Assembly: GCA_004352715.1 (NCBI GenBank)
Contig: SCFE01000119.1
Location: forward strand, 683,040-718,790
Direction: 5' to 3'
From: Hofstenia miamia
Taxonomy: Eukaryota; Xenacoelomorpha; Acoela
Length of the DNA: 35,751 nt
Of the stretch, positions 28,501 to 32,813 are shown piece after piece; within the stretch, counting starts at the first letter, position 1, and the number at the start of each line of letters is the position of its first letter. Both the position numbers and the translations under genes were made by a program. The notes beneath the pieces are model-generated. The model saw only the letters and a program-made list of their open reading frames with translations. It was not told the DNA's origin and did not search any database.

Positions 28501-31072
28501 ACATCATGTCCATTTTTTGATGATGATTTCTGTTGACATCTTCGTCGTAAAGAAGTTTTAATAGTGCTAAGATTATTTACTTTTACAATGAAATTTTATG
28601 GCAAAGAAATCCTACTATCTTATCTTACTACAATTTAATTACCATATTGTTAACCCTCAAAAGTTGAAATTTCTACGATCTGAATGTTTCGATGCAGAGC
28701 CGAATTGCACTGGCATAGAATTTTTTGAAACTTTATTTTAACTACTGACTCTCTTAATTCCACTAAGTTGAACACCTTGGTAAACTGCATCTTTCCATTT
28801 GTATATGACTATGTATTGAGAAATTATACATCAAATCTAAGAATGAGACATTTGCTCTTCATCTTTTAACTACACGAAAGCAACAAAATGATGAAAGTCT
28901 GGACGCATTTCTAATGGGCTCTAATCCATTCGATTAAGACAATTGGAAATTCACTATTTCTTTAATAGTCTGTACTAAATTAGGTTAGAGCACTGGAACA
29001 AGCTAAAAAATCAGGCCATGTCTTCAACTGTTACAATACTGGAACAGAATCAACTACTTTCACGAATAATAATGACGAAAATTACAATAATGTACATGTA
29101 GTTCCTGTTAAAGACTTTTGTTTTTATATGGGAAGTCATGCCAACCGAGAAGTAGATGTTCTGCAAAATAGTTGGTATTCAAATTAACAAATTTGATACT
29201 ATTGATGCTCAGCCAAGGAGGCTCTTTTTAGAAATTATCTAATCAAAATTATTAAAAATCTAATTTTTTCATGAGATAGATATATTTTGTCTTTGTAAAA
29301 TCCCTACTTTAAGTGAAATGATACAGGTTAGTGTAACATCAGTCGGTAGTTATTTATCGGCCAGATCACGCGTTTTCGTGTTGACTAGGGGCCAGTTGTT
29401 TTCATGTTTGTAAATATTGTAAATACGGATTGTATATAAGACACACAAGCCTCTGTAAATGGAGAAATAGTTTAACCACGTTCTCTTGTTCGCTAGAACC
29501 CCTCAGTGTGATTCTACAATTAGAATGAGAGCAAATGAAATAGTTTTGGCAAATACTTTATTATGACTTCGTTGCAGGCACCCCGTGAAAAAATACAACA
29601 CCCTCAAGTCTTCCAAAACTTTGATCTTTGTTACGCCACAAGATAATAGGATTTTGTTGAGGGTTTGCAACTACATTAAATAACTTGTTAATATGTTATT
29701 CAGATATGCAATCCTTGATGATCGAAGCTTAACTTTAGTTCGATCTCAGTAAAAAAAATTTTTATCGAGGTCAAATATATTTTTGAATACTTACCTCATG
29801 TATTTCGAAAATTATCTTAAATATAATATCAAAAAGTTAAAATTCAAGTAAAGCATGATACAACAAAATGAGCAGGTTTATAAAAAATAGTACTTTAATC
29901 TTGAGCAATTTCCACTCGGATGCTAGCAAATTATGGTCCGATTGTGGATTGTTTAAGGTCTTATGCAATTTTCAAATTTTGTATGAAAAATCTTGCAAGG
30001 CGAATTTATGTGCAGAAACATAAAATAACATGTACATTTAACAAGTTATGGTAACAATTGAGCCTCAACTGTTAAGGGGTGTCATCAGTAAAAAATTTGC
30101 ATTTGAAAGTTCATGCAGTGATGAAAATATTATTATAAAAGAACATTTTTGTAAGTTTGGATGACTTAGCTGCAAAGGAATTATCAGAACTTGATATTGG
30201 GAAATTGCTATGACACTATTTGACCACGCTAAGTCTTTCAGATTGGGTGTGTCATTTTAAAGACATGATTATGTTAATTGAAATGTTGTAATATTTCAAT
30301 TTTTGTATAAATTTCAAAATATTAAGTGGATTTTGTTGTTAAATAGAACAGGATGGCATCCTGTTAGATAATGAACTATATTTTTGTATGATGTATAATG
30401 TTGTTCCCTTCCACGATTTGATCCAAGTTACTTTAAAAAGCTGGCGACGCCCCTGATTTCACTAGCGGAACTCATATGAGATACTTGATCCCATGGAACA
30501 TTTTAAAGACTTTCGTTAAAATTTGCAAAAACTTCCACGTGCTTTTCTCTTCTGATTAAATTTGTCTTTCAAATTGTGCAAACAAAGGCTGTGGTCGGAA
30601 AACTATCAGAGATGAATTTTTGAAGCATGAAATGCGTATTTGCAATAACGAAATAATCTAAAAATGCCTTATTTCGAGTTTTTATTTATTACTTTTAAAT
30701 CGAAGATCATTATAGAATTATTAAACATTACATACTTAATATTAGAGAAATTAAAACGATTATCAGCTGTTTTGTTAAAACATGTCCCAATTATGAAGTC
30801 TATTGTGTTTTCATTGAAGAGGATAAAAATTTCTCTAAATATAGTTATGATGGATAAATAAACTTCAATTTCGTTCGCCTATTTTCAATCTTCCTGTAGT
30901 CGAATAACACATTTTGTCAATATTCATAAAATGGTGTTTCATTAAATATGATCACTAGTCTGCACTATACAGATGTATAAGAAACATTGAGTAATTACCG
31001 TCAAGAAGGCAAAATTTATCCTGAGAAGCGTCAAATTTCTCCCATCGATCAAACTCTTTCTCTTTGCCTTTC
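3090..31072 (-). CDS. ERO1: ERO1 ER oxidoreductin, C-terminal two thirds, 8 exons (gene-level entry)
   Basis: ERO1 is the FAD-dependent thiol oxidase of the ER lumen. It reoxidises protein disulfide isomerase with O2, and so drives disulfide bond formation. I assembled the gene from eight minus-strand exons. Every junction is AG/GT, and every codon phase matches its neighbour (leftovers G+AT, CA+T, G+AT, C+CA, AG+G, then two phase-0 joins), giving 901 bp without a stop until TAG at 3090-3092. In order they encode the FCLLDD segment, the YTGYKG/W FAD-pocket region, the SGLH segment, LKNLYF-YLIELR, YYTGNK-HFDE, the CVGCDKC active site and a QGLGTAL tail. Intron lengths are about 7.9, 4.6, 1.2, 0.9, 3.2, 8.7 and 0.5 kb, filled with transposon debris. 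The signal peptide and N-terminal shuttle-cysteine exons are not found here and should lie beyond 35751. No other family has this motif order. Human ERO1 has about 468 residues, so roughly 165 are missing from this model. Confidence 0.93.
3366..3433. repeat. Small foldback (MITE-like) element
   Basis: GGCCACGGTT (3368-3377) is matched by its inverse AACCGTGGCC (3422-3431). The inner arms ACGTGATT (3383-3390) and AATCACGT (3411-3418) are also inverted. The whole is a near-perfect 68-bp hairpin inside the last ERO1 intron. A related end is found at 16420-16435, so this is a dispersed family. Confidence 0.65.
3809..3895 (-). CDS. ERO1: ERO1 active-site exon (CxxCxxC)
   Basis: Exactly 29 codons between TTTTAG and GTATTA, phase 0 at both ends. 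The exon encodes [10 protein letters not shown] followed by [13 protein letters not shown]. The Cys-Val-Gly-Cys-Asp-Lys-Cys string is the ERO1 active site. By family knowledge, the last two cysteines pass electrons to FAD and the first can pair with a regulatory or shuttle cysteine. All three cysteines are intact, so this copy looks functional. The exon is separated from the terminal exon by a 548-bp intron and from the upstream exon by the 8.7-kb intron that holds the hepadnavirus-like element. Confidence 0.95.
3896..4746. other. ERO1 intron, AT-rich, nothing recognised
   Basis: There is no coding signal or repeat I can name. From about 4610 base composition becomes less AT-rich up to the start of the retroelement. 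The 3' part includes a CCGTGGCC string like the foldback family's end, which may be chance. Confidence 0.4.
4747..4779 (+). repeat. 5' copy of 33-bp terminal repeat (R)
   Basis: Identical over all 33 bases to 7426-7458. It includes AATAAA (4766-4771). The flanks diverge at once on both sides, which sets the element's 5' end at or near 4747. Its first part forms the 5' arm of the leader hairpin. Confidence 0.9.
4755..4807 (+). promoter_or_regulatory. Leader stem-loop, possible packaging or priming signal
   Basis: TTCGAGA (4755-4761) pairs with TCTCGAA (4801-4807), and GAG (4763-4765) with CTC (4798-4800). A4762 is bulged and the loop is 32 nt. The 3' arm ends on the A of the ORF1 start codon. 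In hepadnaviruses an RNA hairpin in R, beside the core start, acts in packaging and priming; the position here is alike. Function is inference. Confidence 0.5.
4807..5418 (+). CDS. ORF1 of retroelement, capsid-like candidate (203 aa)
   Basis: The N-terminus is disordered and rich in Ser, Thr and Lys ([20 protein letters not shown]). A Leu-rich helical middle follows (about residues 38-60 and 90-170), then a C-terminus with a basic cluster (RSRTRKKKK, residues 189-197). Length, helical core and arginine/lysine tail are what a small core protein with an RNA-binding tail would show. I see no zinc knuckle or retroviral gag major homology region. The ATG at 4807 is the first in this frame and closes the leader hairpin. 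A short ORF from ATG 4787 (to 4936, another frame) precedes and overlaps it. The capsid role is inferred from position and composition, not from homology. Confidence 0.6.
   Translation: MSQTRSQSKKTKKTTPTTSQNVTTTDTDAESDHEPPTLTLQSLAATIHHLEQLLINGPARAQITSPRPESNPDNSQPSSSSVPNILGTEPFSYHDLPLLVEQVQETLSLLQCRGRDRQELTLLSGLLRDYRKLDWQNRRDLSYRIRVLLSAQCYGWNSTIAATKDISLLRLGIDHLPQPSTSTTTRSRTRKKKKFTQQQPSKE
4973..6232 (+). CDS. ORF2 of retroelement, N-terminal part of polymerase candidate (419 aa)
   Basis: This frame is open from 4937. The first ATG is 4973, inside ORF1 and in another frame, and the stop is at 6230-6232. The first 150 codons overlap ORF1. The unique part has a helical segment ([14 protein letters not shown] and a following Leu-rich run, near 5700-5830), then a strongly acidic stretch (5842-5922, about residues 290-317). 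This recalls the terminal-protein plus spacer order in hepadnaviral P, but I cannot identify a priming tyrosine. From about 6059 on, the frame is a shadow of the RT frame, to which translation could pass by a -1 shift at 6052-6058. There is no independent homology. Confidence 0.55.
   Translation: MDQHERRLLHLAQRVILIIRSLPPPVYQTFLAQSPSVITTFRCWLNRFRRLFHSCSVVDEIDKSLRYSPDYYETTGNSTGKTEETFLTESASYSLPNVTDGTPPSPPQKISACSASALTTCLSPPLQPLHDLEPGRRRSLRSSSLLRNSSNSLSPLLDCTLSSQDSSLFHSAVSPSSQLGHDTSIVSSILAPDSDFFDDIPSSPLSPVIDALLSSTHASIETTVSLPLSINEQPIIDLALLQRVNELAVQLPASAQQNFLNYYVSLSNLPQQRILFLLAQFLARHHIAMPDDQPEEEEDNAEDDQGEEAQHDADNMQFPPGISDEVVILDESAAPDYHFPTVDINWQRLQCSNLPLPPSTNFGPMSPRSHVNTVQSWRSTFWPRSVLWNQLVLFINPHDLHSRFNALPCLRAAPKFVWK
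6022..7401 (+). CDS. Reverse transcriptase-RNase H ORF of retroelement
   Basis: The frame is open from 6007, after TAA at 6004-6006. The ATG at 6022 may not be used, because the frame can be entered by -1 frameshift at 6052-6058. Residues are counted from 6022. RT: RLEIDFS (67-73); motif [14 protein letters not shown] with catalytic Asp108; motif [12 protein letters not shown] (140-150); motif C HIDN (173-176), where the second Asp of the usual pair is Asn; ILGFHLD (218-224). A thumb-like segment follows. RNase H: Asp319 (FSDAS), Glu353 (KEL), Asp373 (YTDS), Asp420 (NLAD-FPSR), a complete D-E-D-D set. There is no integrase or tyrosine recombinase after it, and the ORF stops 24 bp before the 3' R. 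The long open frame argues for a young insertion, but motif C suggests that this copy cannot polymerise. Confidence 0.85.
   Translation: MFKSAFTTFNKFRPYVAKKPRKHSSVLEKHILAQISAMESAGIIHKSSRSPFTFQCFAVPKSRTKVRLEIDFSPVTHISQHPAFYLPSLPTIIRKYRIPKEHVMLSLDLKSAFYHLDLSPSQWYKTCFLAPNGIRYHFTKLPMGLAVSLFICQMFLNFILQPLKQHCSLCWGHIDNILLTFHMGKFDLINEYLVFLQSCGIVFQEDKSTALPVSSGDILGFHLDIPRSCLKLTEHRELLLAAILSLDLTKVKGKMQEKILGHLAFAWPLFAPWGFIRPLYSSMKRPNLLMLIRVVFMKLPHSYSWDSIPPDNFQTWFSDASDDGLAVVLTSSRKPQSFACDITSWDYHIFDKELIAFSFAVLMAQPFDVIYTDSQPLFYAAKKRKIMQYRRMELSLSVNLMIFVKQLSVKWVPSDANLADFPSRAVSMFHNIPVHISRLITSPLRTAFSHIDRSIKRSN
6052..6058 (+). promoter_or_regulatory. -1 ribosomal frameshift heptamer AAATTTC
   Basis: A_AAT_TTC fits X_XXY_YYZ exactly in the ORF2 frame (AAT = 6053-6055, TTC = 6056-6058). 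It lies in the window where both frames are open (6007-6229). A -1 slip leads straight into the RT frame. A 6-bp stem, CCAAGA (6071-6076) with TCTTGG (6098-6103), follows after 12 nt, which is a weak and slightly distant stimulator. Confidence 0.55.
7426..7458 (+). repeat. 3' copy of 33-bp terminal repeat (R)
   Basis: Perfect match to 4747-4779. It is followed directly by A residues up to 7469. Terminal redundancy with poly(A) after the 3' copy is the layout of a retroviral or pregenomic RNA, not of a DNA with LTRs. Confidence 0.9.
7445..7469 (+). terminator. Poly(A) signal and A-tail of the retroelement
   Basis: AATAAA at 7445-7450 lies within the R repeat, and the A-run starts at 7457 (13 A). 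The 5' R copy has the same signal, which the element must ignore when transcribed in full, as hepadnaviruses and retroviruses do. I see no clear target-site duplication next to the tail. Confidence 0.75.
7675..7800 (+). repeat. Four imperfect 31-33-bp tandem units with palindromic GC core
   Basis: Units start with TGTATT at 7675, 7706, 7738 and 7771 (steps 31, 32, 33). Each goes on with (A/C)AGCG and a GC-rich centre; units 2 and 3 have the near-palindrome AGCGGCGCT. They stand out in an AT-rich intron. Confidence 0.65.
7905..8343. other. Assembly gap
   Basis: A 439-base run of N. The 3' edge starts inside a LINE fragment, so the gap probably hides the rest of that LINE. Confidence 0.95.
8344..8575 (+). 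mobile_element. Second fragment of the LINE seen at 1-1600
   Basis: It encodes [45 protein letters not shown] and [17 protein letters not shown]. It is close to 1140-1390 in nucleotides but better preserved: the open frame from 8398 keeps NTWA, where the first copy is shifted. It is cut at about 8575, where Tc1-like sequence begins. Confidence 0.85.
8590..9520 (+). mobile_element. Tc1-like transposase relic A
   Basis: Pieces in all three plus frames follow Tc1 order. There is a helix-turn-helix linker ([19 protein letters not shown], then [12 protein letters not shown]), a central IMVW segment near 9085, [18 protein letters not shown] near 9210-9265, and [13 protein letters not shown] (about 9280-9315, with the catalytic Glu). 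A C-terminal piece, EKAVLKNRD, is near 9460-9480. The Asp that normally precedes APLH is Tyr. Many stops and shifts make it long dead. I could not place its terminal repeats. Confidence 0.7.
9731..9900 (+). repeat. Left inverted terminal repeat of Tc1-like element B
   Basis: Shares long blocks such as AATTGCAATTTTGTAAAAGT and AAGTATCCAACACATCG with the inverse of 11361-11536. Confidence 0.85.
9944..9982 (+). promoter_or_regulatory. Two canonical heat-shock elements (GAAnnTTCnnGAA)
   Basis: GAATATTCTAGAA at 9944-9956 and GAACATTCTAGAA at 9970-9982 each have three alternating nGAAn units with exact 2-bp spacing. Degenerate units follow at 9990-10009. They are inside Tc1-like element B, just past its left repeat. 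HSF binding is inference. Confidence 0.5.
10098..10138. repeat. (AAT)n microsatellite, 3' tail of nested LINE
   Basis: Two AAT runs broken by TTGGT. On the minus strand they directly follow CGGCTAAATAAAGTC, a LINE-type 3' end. Confidence 0.7.
10139..10745 (-). mobile_element. LINE (CR1/Jockey-type) fragment nested in Tc1-like element B
   Basis: The minus strand encodes [16 protein letters not shown] (from about 10735), then [48 protein letters not shown] and [15 protein letters not shown], ending CDCPRCRKT-stop at about 10190. Frames change three times, and the palm between YSILL and the C-terminal part is deleted, so no YADD box remains. It is 5' truncated at about 10745, where transposase sequence resumes. 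Confidence 0.8.
10758..11358 (+). pseudogene. Tc1-like DD34E transposase, N-terminally truncated
   Basis: The first catalytic Asp lies in [10 protein letters not shown] (codon 10795-10797, right after a stop that replaces the usual Ser). [18 protein letters not shown] follows. The second Asp is in KDNDPKHTA (11068-11070), and the Glu in NPIENLW is at 11173-11175; 34 residues separate them, so DD34E. A TGA at 11011-11013 splits the frame. The DNA-binding N-terminus is missing, replaced by the nested LINE. The C-terminus is complete to TAA at 11356-11358. It is inactive but among the better preserved transposases here. Confidence 0.88.
11361..11536 (-). repeat. Right inverted terminal repeat of Tc1-like element B
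   Basis: Inverse of 9731-9900. It starts just after the transposase stop at 11356-11358. Confidence 0.85.
11554..11769. repeat. (TA)n microsatellite broken by a gap
   Basis: TA runs at 11554-11582 and 11740-11769 flank N 11583-11737. The assembler failed inside the repeat. Confidence 0.9.
11770..12588. other. ERO1 intron, nothing recognised
   Basis: A 75-codon plus-strand open frame (11830-12057) has no family I recognise and no splice or codon support. The minus-strand ORF reading through 12391-12588 is only run-on from the ERO1 exon. Confidence 0.4.
12589..12763 (-). CDS. ERO1: ERO1 exon (YYTGNK / HFDE region)
   Basis: This 175-bp exon completes an AGG codon with the upstream exon and ends in phase 0 at AAA before GTAAGT. 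It encodes [20 protein letters not shown], then a stretch ending [22 protein letters not shown]. This matches the ERO1 section between the YLIELR helix and the active-site loop, with the family's conserved TGNK and HFDE. The open frame reads on past the donor for about 65 codons, but that part has no ERO1 similarity and is intronic. Confidence 0.93.
12764..14229. other. ERO1 intron, AT-rich, only a (TA)n tract
   Basis: An alternating AT tract lies at about 13495-13531. The plus ORF at 13529-13729 begins in that tract and looks random. Nothing else was recognised. Confidence 0.4.
14230..14700 (-). mobile_element. Tc1-like transposase relic C
   Basis: The minus strand carries a helix-turn-helix end ([24 protein letters not shown] at about 14450-14550) and, in other frames, [16 protein letters not shown], a broken VMVWG-like section and [13 protein letters not shown] near 14235. 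The order fits Tc1-family transposases. Stops and frameshifts throughout show that it is dead. The catalytic Asp/Glu C-terminal half is absent. Confidence 0.6.
14930..15290 (-). pseudogene. hAT-associated zinc-finger (CGGBP1-like) relic
   Basis: The minus-strand open frame at 15020-15244 encodes [17 protein letters not shown] and then [17 protein letters not shown]. After a TAG come [19 protein letters not shown] and INAKMVNKR. The series C-x2-C, a downstream His, then A-x2-SADI-L-KL-NP-(L/F)-x-x-FL-x-KY is that of hAT-derived BED/CGGBP1-like proteins. One stop and the missing second half make it a relic. It lies in an ERO1 intron. Confidence 0.45.
15291..15993. other. ERO1 intron, nothing recognised
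   Basis: AT-rich intron without a supported coding segment or repeat. Confidence 0.4.
15994..16114 (-). CDS. ERO1: ERO1 exon (EFQRRFD to YLIELR)
   Basis: This 121-bp exon runs from a TATACTTTTAG acceptor to a GTAAAT donor. Entry phase C+CA gives Pro, and the exon leaves with AG to be completed by G as Arg. It encodes [20 protein letters not shown] followed by YFVYLIELR. The RRFD and R/E-LKNLYF-YLIELR strings are conserved in ERO1 and contribute helices around FAD. The loop before EFQRRFD is close in length to that of animal homologues. Confidence 0.95.
16290..16440. repeat. Second member of the foldback family
   Basis: TAGTCTAACCGTAGCC (16420-16435) is the inverse of GGCTACGGTTAGACTA, matching the left end of the 3366-3433 element with one change. 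CCAATAACAT, next to it, also matches, and AAATCACGTC occurs near 16340. The left end is poorly defined. Confidence 0.45.
17008..17100 (-). CDS. ERO1: ERO1 exon ([16 protein letters not shown])
   Basis: This 93-bp exon lies between CATTTCATAG and GTAAGT. G+AT forms Asp at the entry, and the exon leaves with C. It encodes [20 protein letters not shown] and then [10 protein letters not shown]. The Cys of LCLEKR is the structural cysteine expected to pair with the Cys of NCF in the upstream exon. The His of SGLH matches an FAD-contacting histidine known from human ERO1. This is one of the most conserved blocks of the family. Confidence 0.95.
17101..18267. other. ERO1 intron, nothing recognised
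   Basis: Plus-strand open frames at 17442-17678 and 17739-17974 have no recognisable family and look like chance AT-rich frames. Confidence 0.4.
18268..18326 (-). CDS. ERO1: ERO1 variable-loop exon
   Basis: This 59-bp exon has a TTTTGCTTTAG acceptor and a GTAGGT donor. CA+T gives His at entry, and 19 codons follow before a leftover G that forms Asp with the next exon. It encodes [20 protein letters not shown], which fills the divergent loop between NCF and GLC(L/V)EKR. Sequence similarity alone would not identify it. The support is position, both splice sites and a perfect fit of phase on each side. Confidence 0.85.
18327..20381. other. ERO1 intron, mostly featureless
   Basis: No transposon or gene recognised, apart from the GC-richer patch with a mini-ORF near 19856. 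Confidence 0.4.
19856..19939 (+). other. Mini-ORF in a GC-richer patch with ATGGCGGCG
   Basis: Twenty-seven codons starting [20 protein letters not shown]. The context AAAAATGGCGGC resembles a YY1 site at a start codon. It could be a first exon or promoter remnant inside the ERO1 intron. No downstream exon was found, so support is weak. Confidence 0.2.
20382..22094 (-). mobile_element. piggyBac-like element relic
   Basis: TTAA (20378-20381) is followed by CCCTCATCAATGTGG. At the other end CACATGGATGAGGG is followed by TTAA (22095-22098), so CCCTCATC(A/C)ATGTG termini lie between TTAA target sites, as in piggyBac. Inside, the minus strand keeps [11 protein letters not shown] (about 21290-21245), [21 protein letters not shown] (about 21085-21020) and a Cys-rich end, [18 protein letters not shown] (near 20690-20625), in broken frames. 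This resembles a piggyBac transposase with its C-terminal zinc domain. A partial extra terminus is near 21780. It is dead. The call rests on termini and weak protein similarity. Confidence 0.5.
21872..22106 (+). repeat. Exact 107-bp duplication across a 21-N gap
   Basis: 21872-21978 and 22000-22106 are identical, with only N 21979-21999 between. Contig ends that overlap but were not merged are the likely cause. Confidence 0.9.
22434..22650. repeat. Possible second piggyBac-type terminus
   Basis: ACGTTCACAGTGAAAGGG abuts TTAA (22647-22650). It lies just past a short acidic plus-strand frame ([17 protein letters not shown]), the sort of start piggyBac transposases have. No partner terminus was located with certainty. 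Confidence 0.25.
22956..23076 (-). CDS. ERO1: ERO1 exon ([16 protein letters not shown])
   Basis: This 121-bp exon runs from GCTTTAG to GTAAGT. G+AT forms Asp at the entry, and the exon leaves with CA. It encodes [17 protein letters not shown], then [16 protein letters not shown]. The YTGYKG block and the following Trp form part of the FAD pocket. The Arg that precedes YTGYKG in human ERO1 is Lys here. The Cys of NCF should pair with that of LCLEKR. An open frame extends upstream of the acceptor without ERO1 similarity. Confidence 0.95.
23440..23640 (-). mobile_element. LINE reverse transcriptase relic
   Basis: The minus strand encodes [20 protein letters not shown], then [16 protein letters not shown], matching the LINE palm start (usually KAFDSVDH). 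A piece resembling a later RT segment ([16 protein letters not shown]) lies at higher coordinates, about 23750-23640, out of order, so the copy is rearranged as well as broken. Confidence 0.55.
24130..24300 (-). pseudogene. Relic of a transposon-associated domain (GERFH ... MM-D-x-x-W)
   Basis: The minus strand encodes [16 protein letters not shown] and, one frame over, [20 protein letters not shown] and RNHESVFK. This pair of motifs is common in repetitive uncharacterised animal proteins linked to transposons. One frameshift separates the halves, and an N at 24269 lies in the copy. I cannot assign a named family. Confidence 0.45.
24301..25863. other. ERO1 intron, nothing recognised
   Basis: AT-rich. 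The open frames at 24907-25234 and 25473-25821 on either strand lack recognisable domains. Confidence 0.4.
25864..27946 (+). repeat. 1041-bp direct duplication with one N at the joint
   Basis: 25864-26904 and 26906-27946 match with an offset of 1042 and at least two substitutions (26086 A / 27128 G; 26316 T / 27358 C). The single N at 26905 marks the junction. Two haplotypes placed in series explain this best. The repeated minus-strand ORF ([17 protein letters not shown]...) has no recognised family. Confidence 0.9.
27947..28817. other. ERO1 intron leading into a gag relic
   Basis: Scattered plus-strand open segments may be upstream parts of the Gypsy gag relic, but none is convincing. Confidence 0.3.
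28818..29190 (+). mobile_element. Gypsy-type gag relic
   Basis: [20 protein letters not shown], then [12 protein letters not shown] (28818-28934, ending at TAA), resembles the retrotransposon gag domain. Further on, in other frames, come [10 protein letters not shown] (about 28990-29020) and [13 protein letters not shown] (from 29119), a decayed CCHC knuckle with lost cysteines. Stops and frameshifts show that it is dead. No pol remains before the LTR at 29332. Confidence 0.55.
29332..29518 (+). mobile_element. Solo or 3' LTR of a Gypsy-type element (187 bp)
   Basis: It begins TGTAACATC and ends TTCTACA, with TATATAAG at 29433-29440 and an unusually GC-richer body. The flanks GTTAG (29327-29331) and ATTAG (29519-29523) fit a 5-bp target duplication with one change, favouring a solo LTR. 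It has the same orientation as the gag relic 140 bp upstream, so a deleted element with only its 3' LTR left is also possible. Confidence 0.6.
29524..30998. other. ERO1 intron, nothing recognised
   Basis: AT-rich. The plus ORF at 30664-30861 is hydrophobic and basic without known domain and is probably chance. Confidence 0.4.
30999..31072 (-). CDS. ERO1: ERO1 exon (DKFCLLDD)
   Basis: This 74-bp exon runs from TTTTTTCAG to GTAATT. It begins with the third base of a codon, has 24 full codons and leaves with G. It encodes [20 protein letters not shown] and then CLLD. The pattern W-x-x-(F/H)-D-x-x-x-D-x-F-C-x-x-D-D is that of ERO1 just before the YVDLL block. An alternative acceptor AAAG lies 5 bp downstream; using it would change the entry phase, which matters for the candidate exon at 32055-32113. 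Confidence 0.88.
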
Positions 31073-32054
31073 CTGAAAAAATTCGTATAAATACATCAAA
31101 TTAATAAAATATTAGAATATAAACCTAATAAGACCTCGATTTAAAAAGAAACTTCAAGACAATTAAAATAGTACGTTTCAAATAATATCCAGAAATCATA
31201 TATTTGGTGGACAAATTTAGTACATTCGTTGGAAAATCAATAAAAGGAAAAGTTTATTGTTGGATGATTATTTATTAATATGCTTCAAGTAAATTGTAAG
31301 AGAAATCTGAAGAGGAGATAAATCATTAATGGTTAACTGCAATTTAAAAGAAGGAGCACCTGAGTACAAGGTAGAATTACAAAACTGGTATATAAACTAA
31401 CATTGACTGCGATCTTGTTAAATATCATAATTCTAAAACAAAATAATGGTGGTGCATCAAATATACATCTAATTTATTAATAGTGTTGTTTGTACAAATG
31501 CAAACCTGCTAAAACTGCACATAAAGCCAATTTTAGCTAATAAATAGCGCCTAAAATTTGACTATTGGGCCTCTATTTTTCAGAATAAGATGGAATGTAA
31601 ATTTTTGCATTGAAATAACATTTCATATAATGATTCATCTTGCAAATGTGACATTTCACAAGTAAATATACATGTACTTATGATTGGGAGAAGTACTTGC
31701 CATAATTACATGTATGTTAATAAAATTCATTTTTGTGAAAAACTGGTGATGTTATCAACAAACTTTGTATAACAGTGCATTAAACATTGTTTATCTTTTA
31801 TTTTCCTACACCTAATCAGCAGAGCTTGGTTTCATTGGAAAGCTGATTTTCTCAACTATAAAATAAGCTATTAGTCAATGGAACTGGTTATCAAAAATCA
31901 ACGAACTAACCTATCAATAGAAAGCAAATTGTATCGTGCAGTTCAAAACTGGAGCAAAATATAATATGCTAATTCAAATTCACAGGATTGAAATACCTTG
32001 GATGAACTATATGATGAATTAGCTTAAAATAATTTCTGAAGTTTCAACCCTTAC
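31073..32054. other. ERO1 intron, nothing recognised
   Basis: Searched on the minus strand for an ERO1 exon that could repair the phase of the 32055-32113 candidate; none found. Confidence 0.4.
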
Positions 32055-32113
32055 CTGTATTTGGATGTTTTAAAAACACCCAGGAAGGTGCAAGATCAAC
32101 AAAAACTCGTCTC
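32055..32113 (-). CDS. Candidate further ERO1 exon, reading frame unresolved
   Basis: The splice signals are good (TTTTTTATCAG acceptor, CAG/GTAAGG donor, 59 bp). In the phase required by the next exon (leftover AG + G), the end reads FLGVFKTSKYR. This resembles the ERO1 stretch a few residues before the conserved Trp (Leu-Gly, then Ser). However, that frame has an in-frame TGA at 32096-32098, three codons upstream of Phe-Leu-Gly. Another frame is open throughout (RRVFVDLAPSWVFLKHPNT), but it joins the next exon only if the AAAG acceptor 5 bp further in is used. It could be a real exon with a sequence error, a defective allele, or a chance splice-like segment. Confidence 0.35.
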
Positions 32114-32813
32114 CTGATAAAAAAGTTTAATTGCACGTTTAAGTAGAGTTCTTTCGCATATTTAATTTGTGGGACTCATACATCTCAAGAAGAGATAACT
32201 TAGAAGAGATCTTATGTCCTCATTATACTTAGACGGGAAATACAATTGACCTGTCATACAATATTACATAGCTTAGGAAGGGCGAATCGGACTTTAAGAT
32301 ACTCTCATGATTTTATAGTAATGTGTTGCTAAATCCTGAAGAACCATTTTCTTCAAAAAAACCAAGAAATCGACAAACAATAAGGCACTAATCAAACTTC
32401 AATTTTTGCGATTATTTCAGTGTGATATGTTATGATGTATCTTATGCTCCACTACAAAATCAAATGATTTTTGTTTTTTTCATTTCTAATTCATTTATAT
32501 AATTGCAGCATATATGATTAAGAATTTGTATTGAAAAAGTCATCTGGTCTGCACAATGAGTGCGATATATGTAAAATTAATACAAACAGTGCGATTAATG
32601 TATATAAATTCTATGTGCATAAAGAGCGAGATATAATTGTACCGTTCTACCCAAAAGCCATGCAGGATTTCAATAAAAAATTATGTAGATGTAATTAATA
32701 TATTCAGCGAATAGAAATATTTCATGTAGTATGTACATGGTGTATATATATATGCGGAGTGTGTTCTGTAAAGTGTCACTTTTTTCAATTGTACATTGTA
32801 GATTACAAGTGCT
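32114..32813. other. Presumed ERO1 intron, nothing recognised
   Basis: AT-rich, with a short TA run near 32743-32752. Confidence 0.35.

Noticed and set aside
32096-32098. Selenocysteine TGA in ERO1
   Set aside because: No SECIS was searched for or seen, no ERO1 selenoprotein is known to me, and exon identity is uncertain. Kept only as the least likely option.
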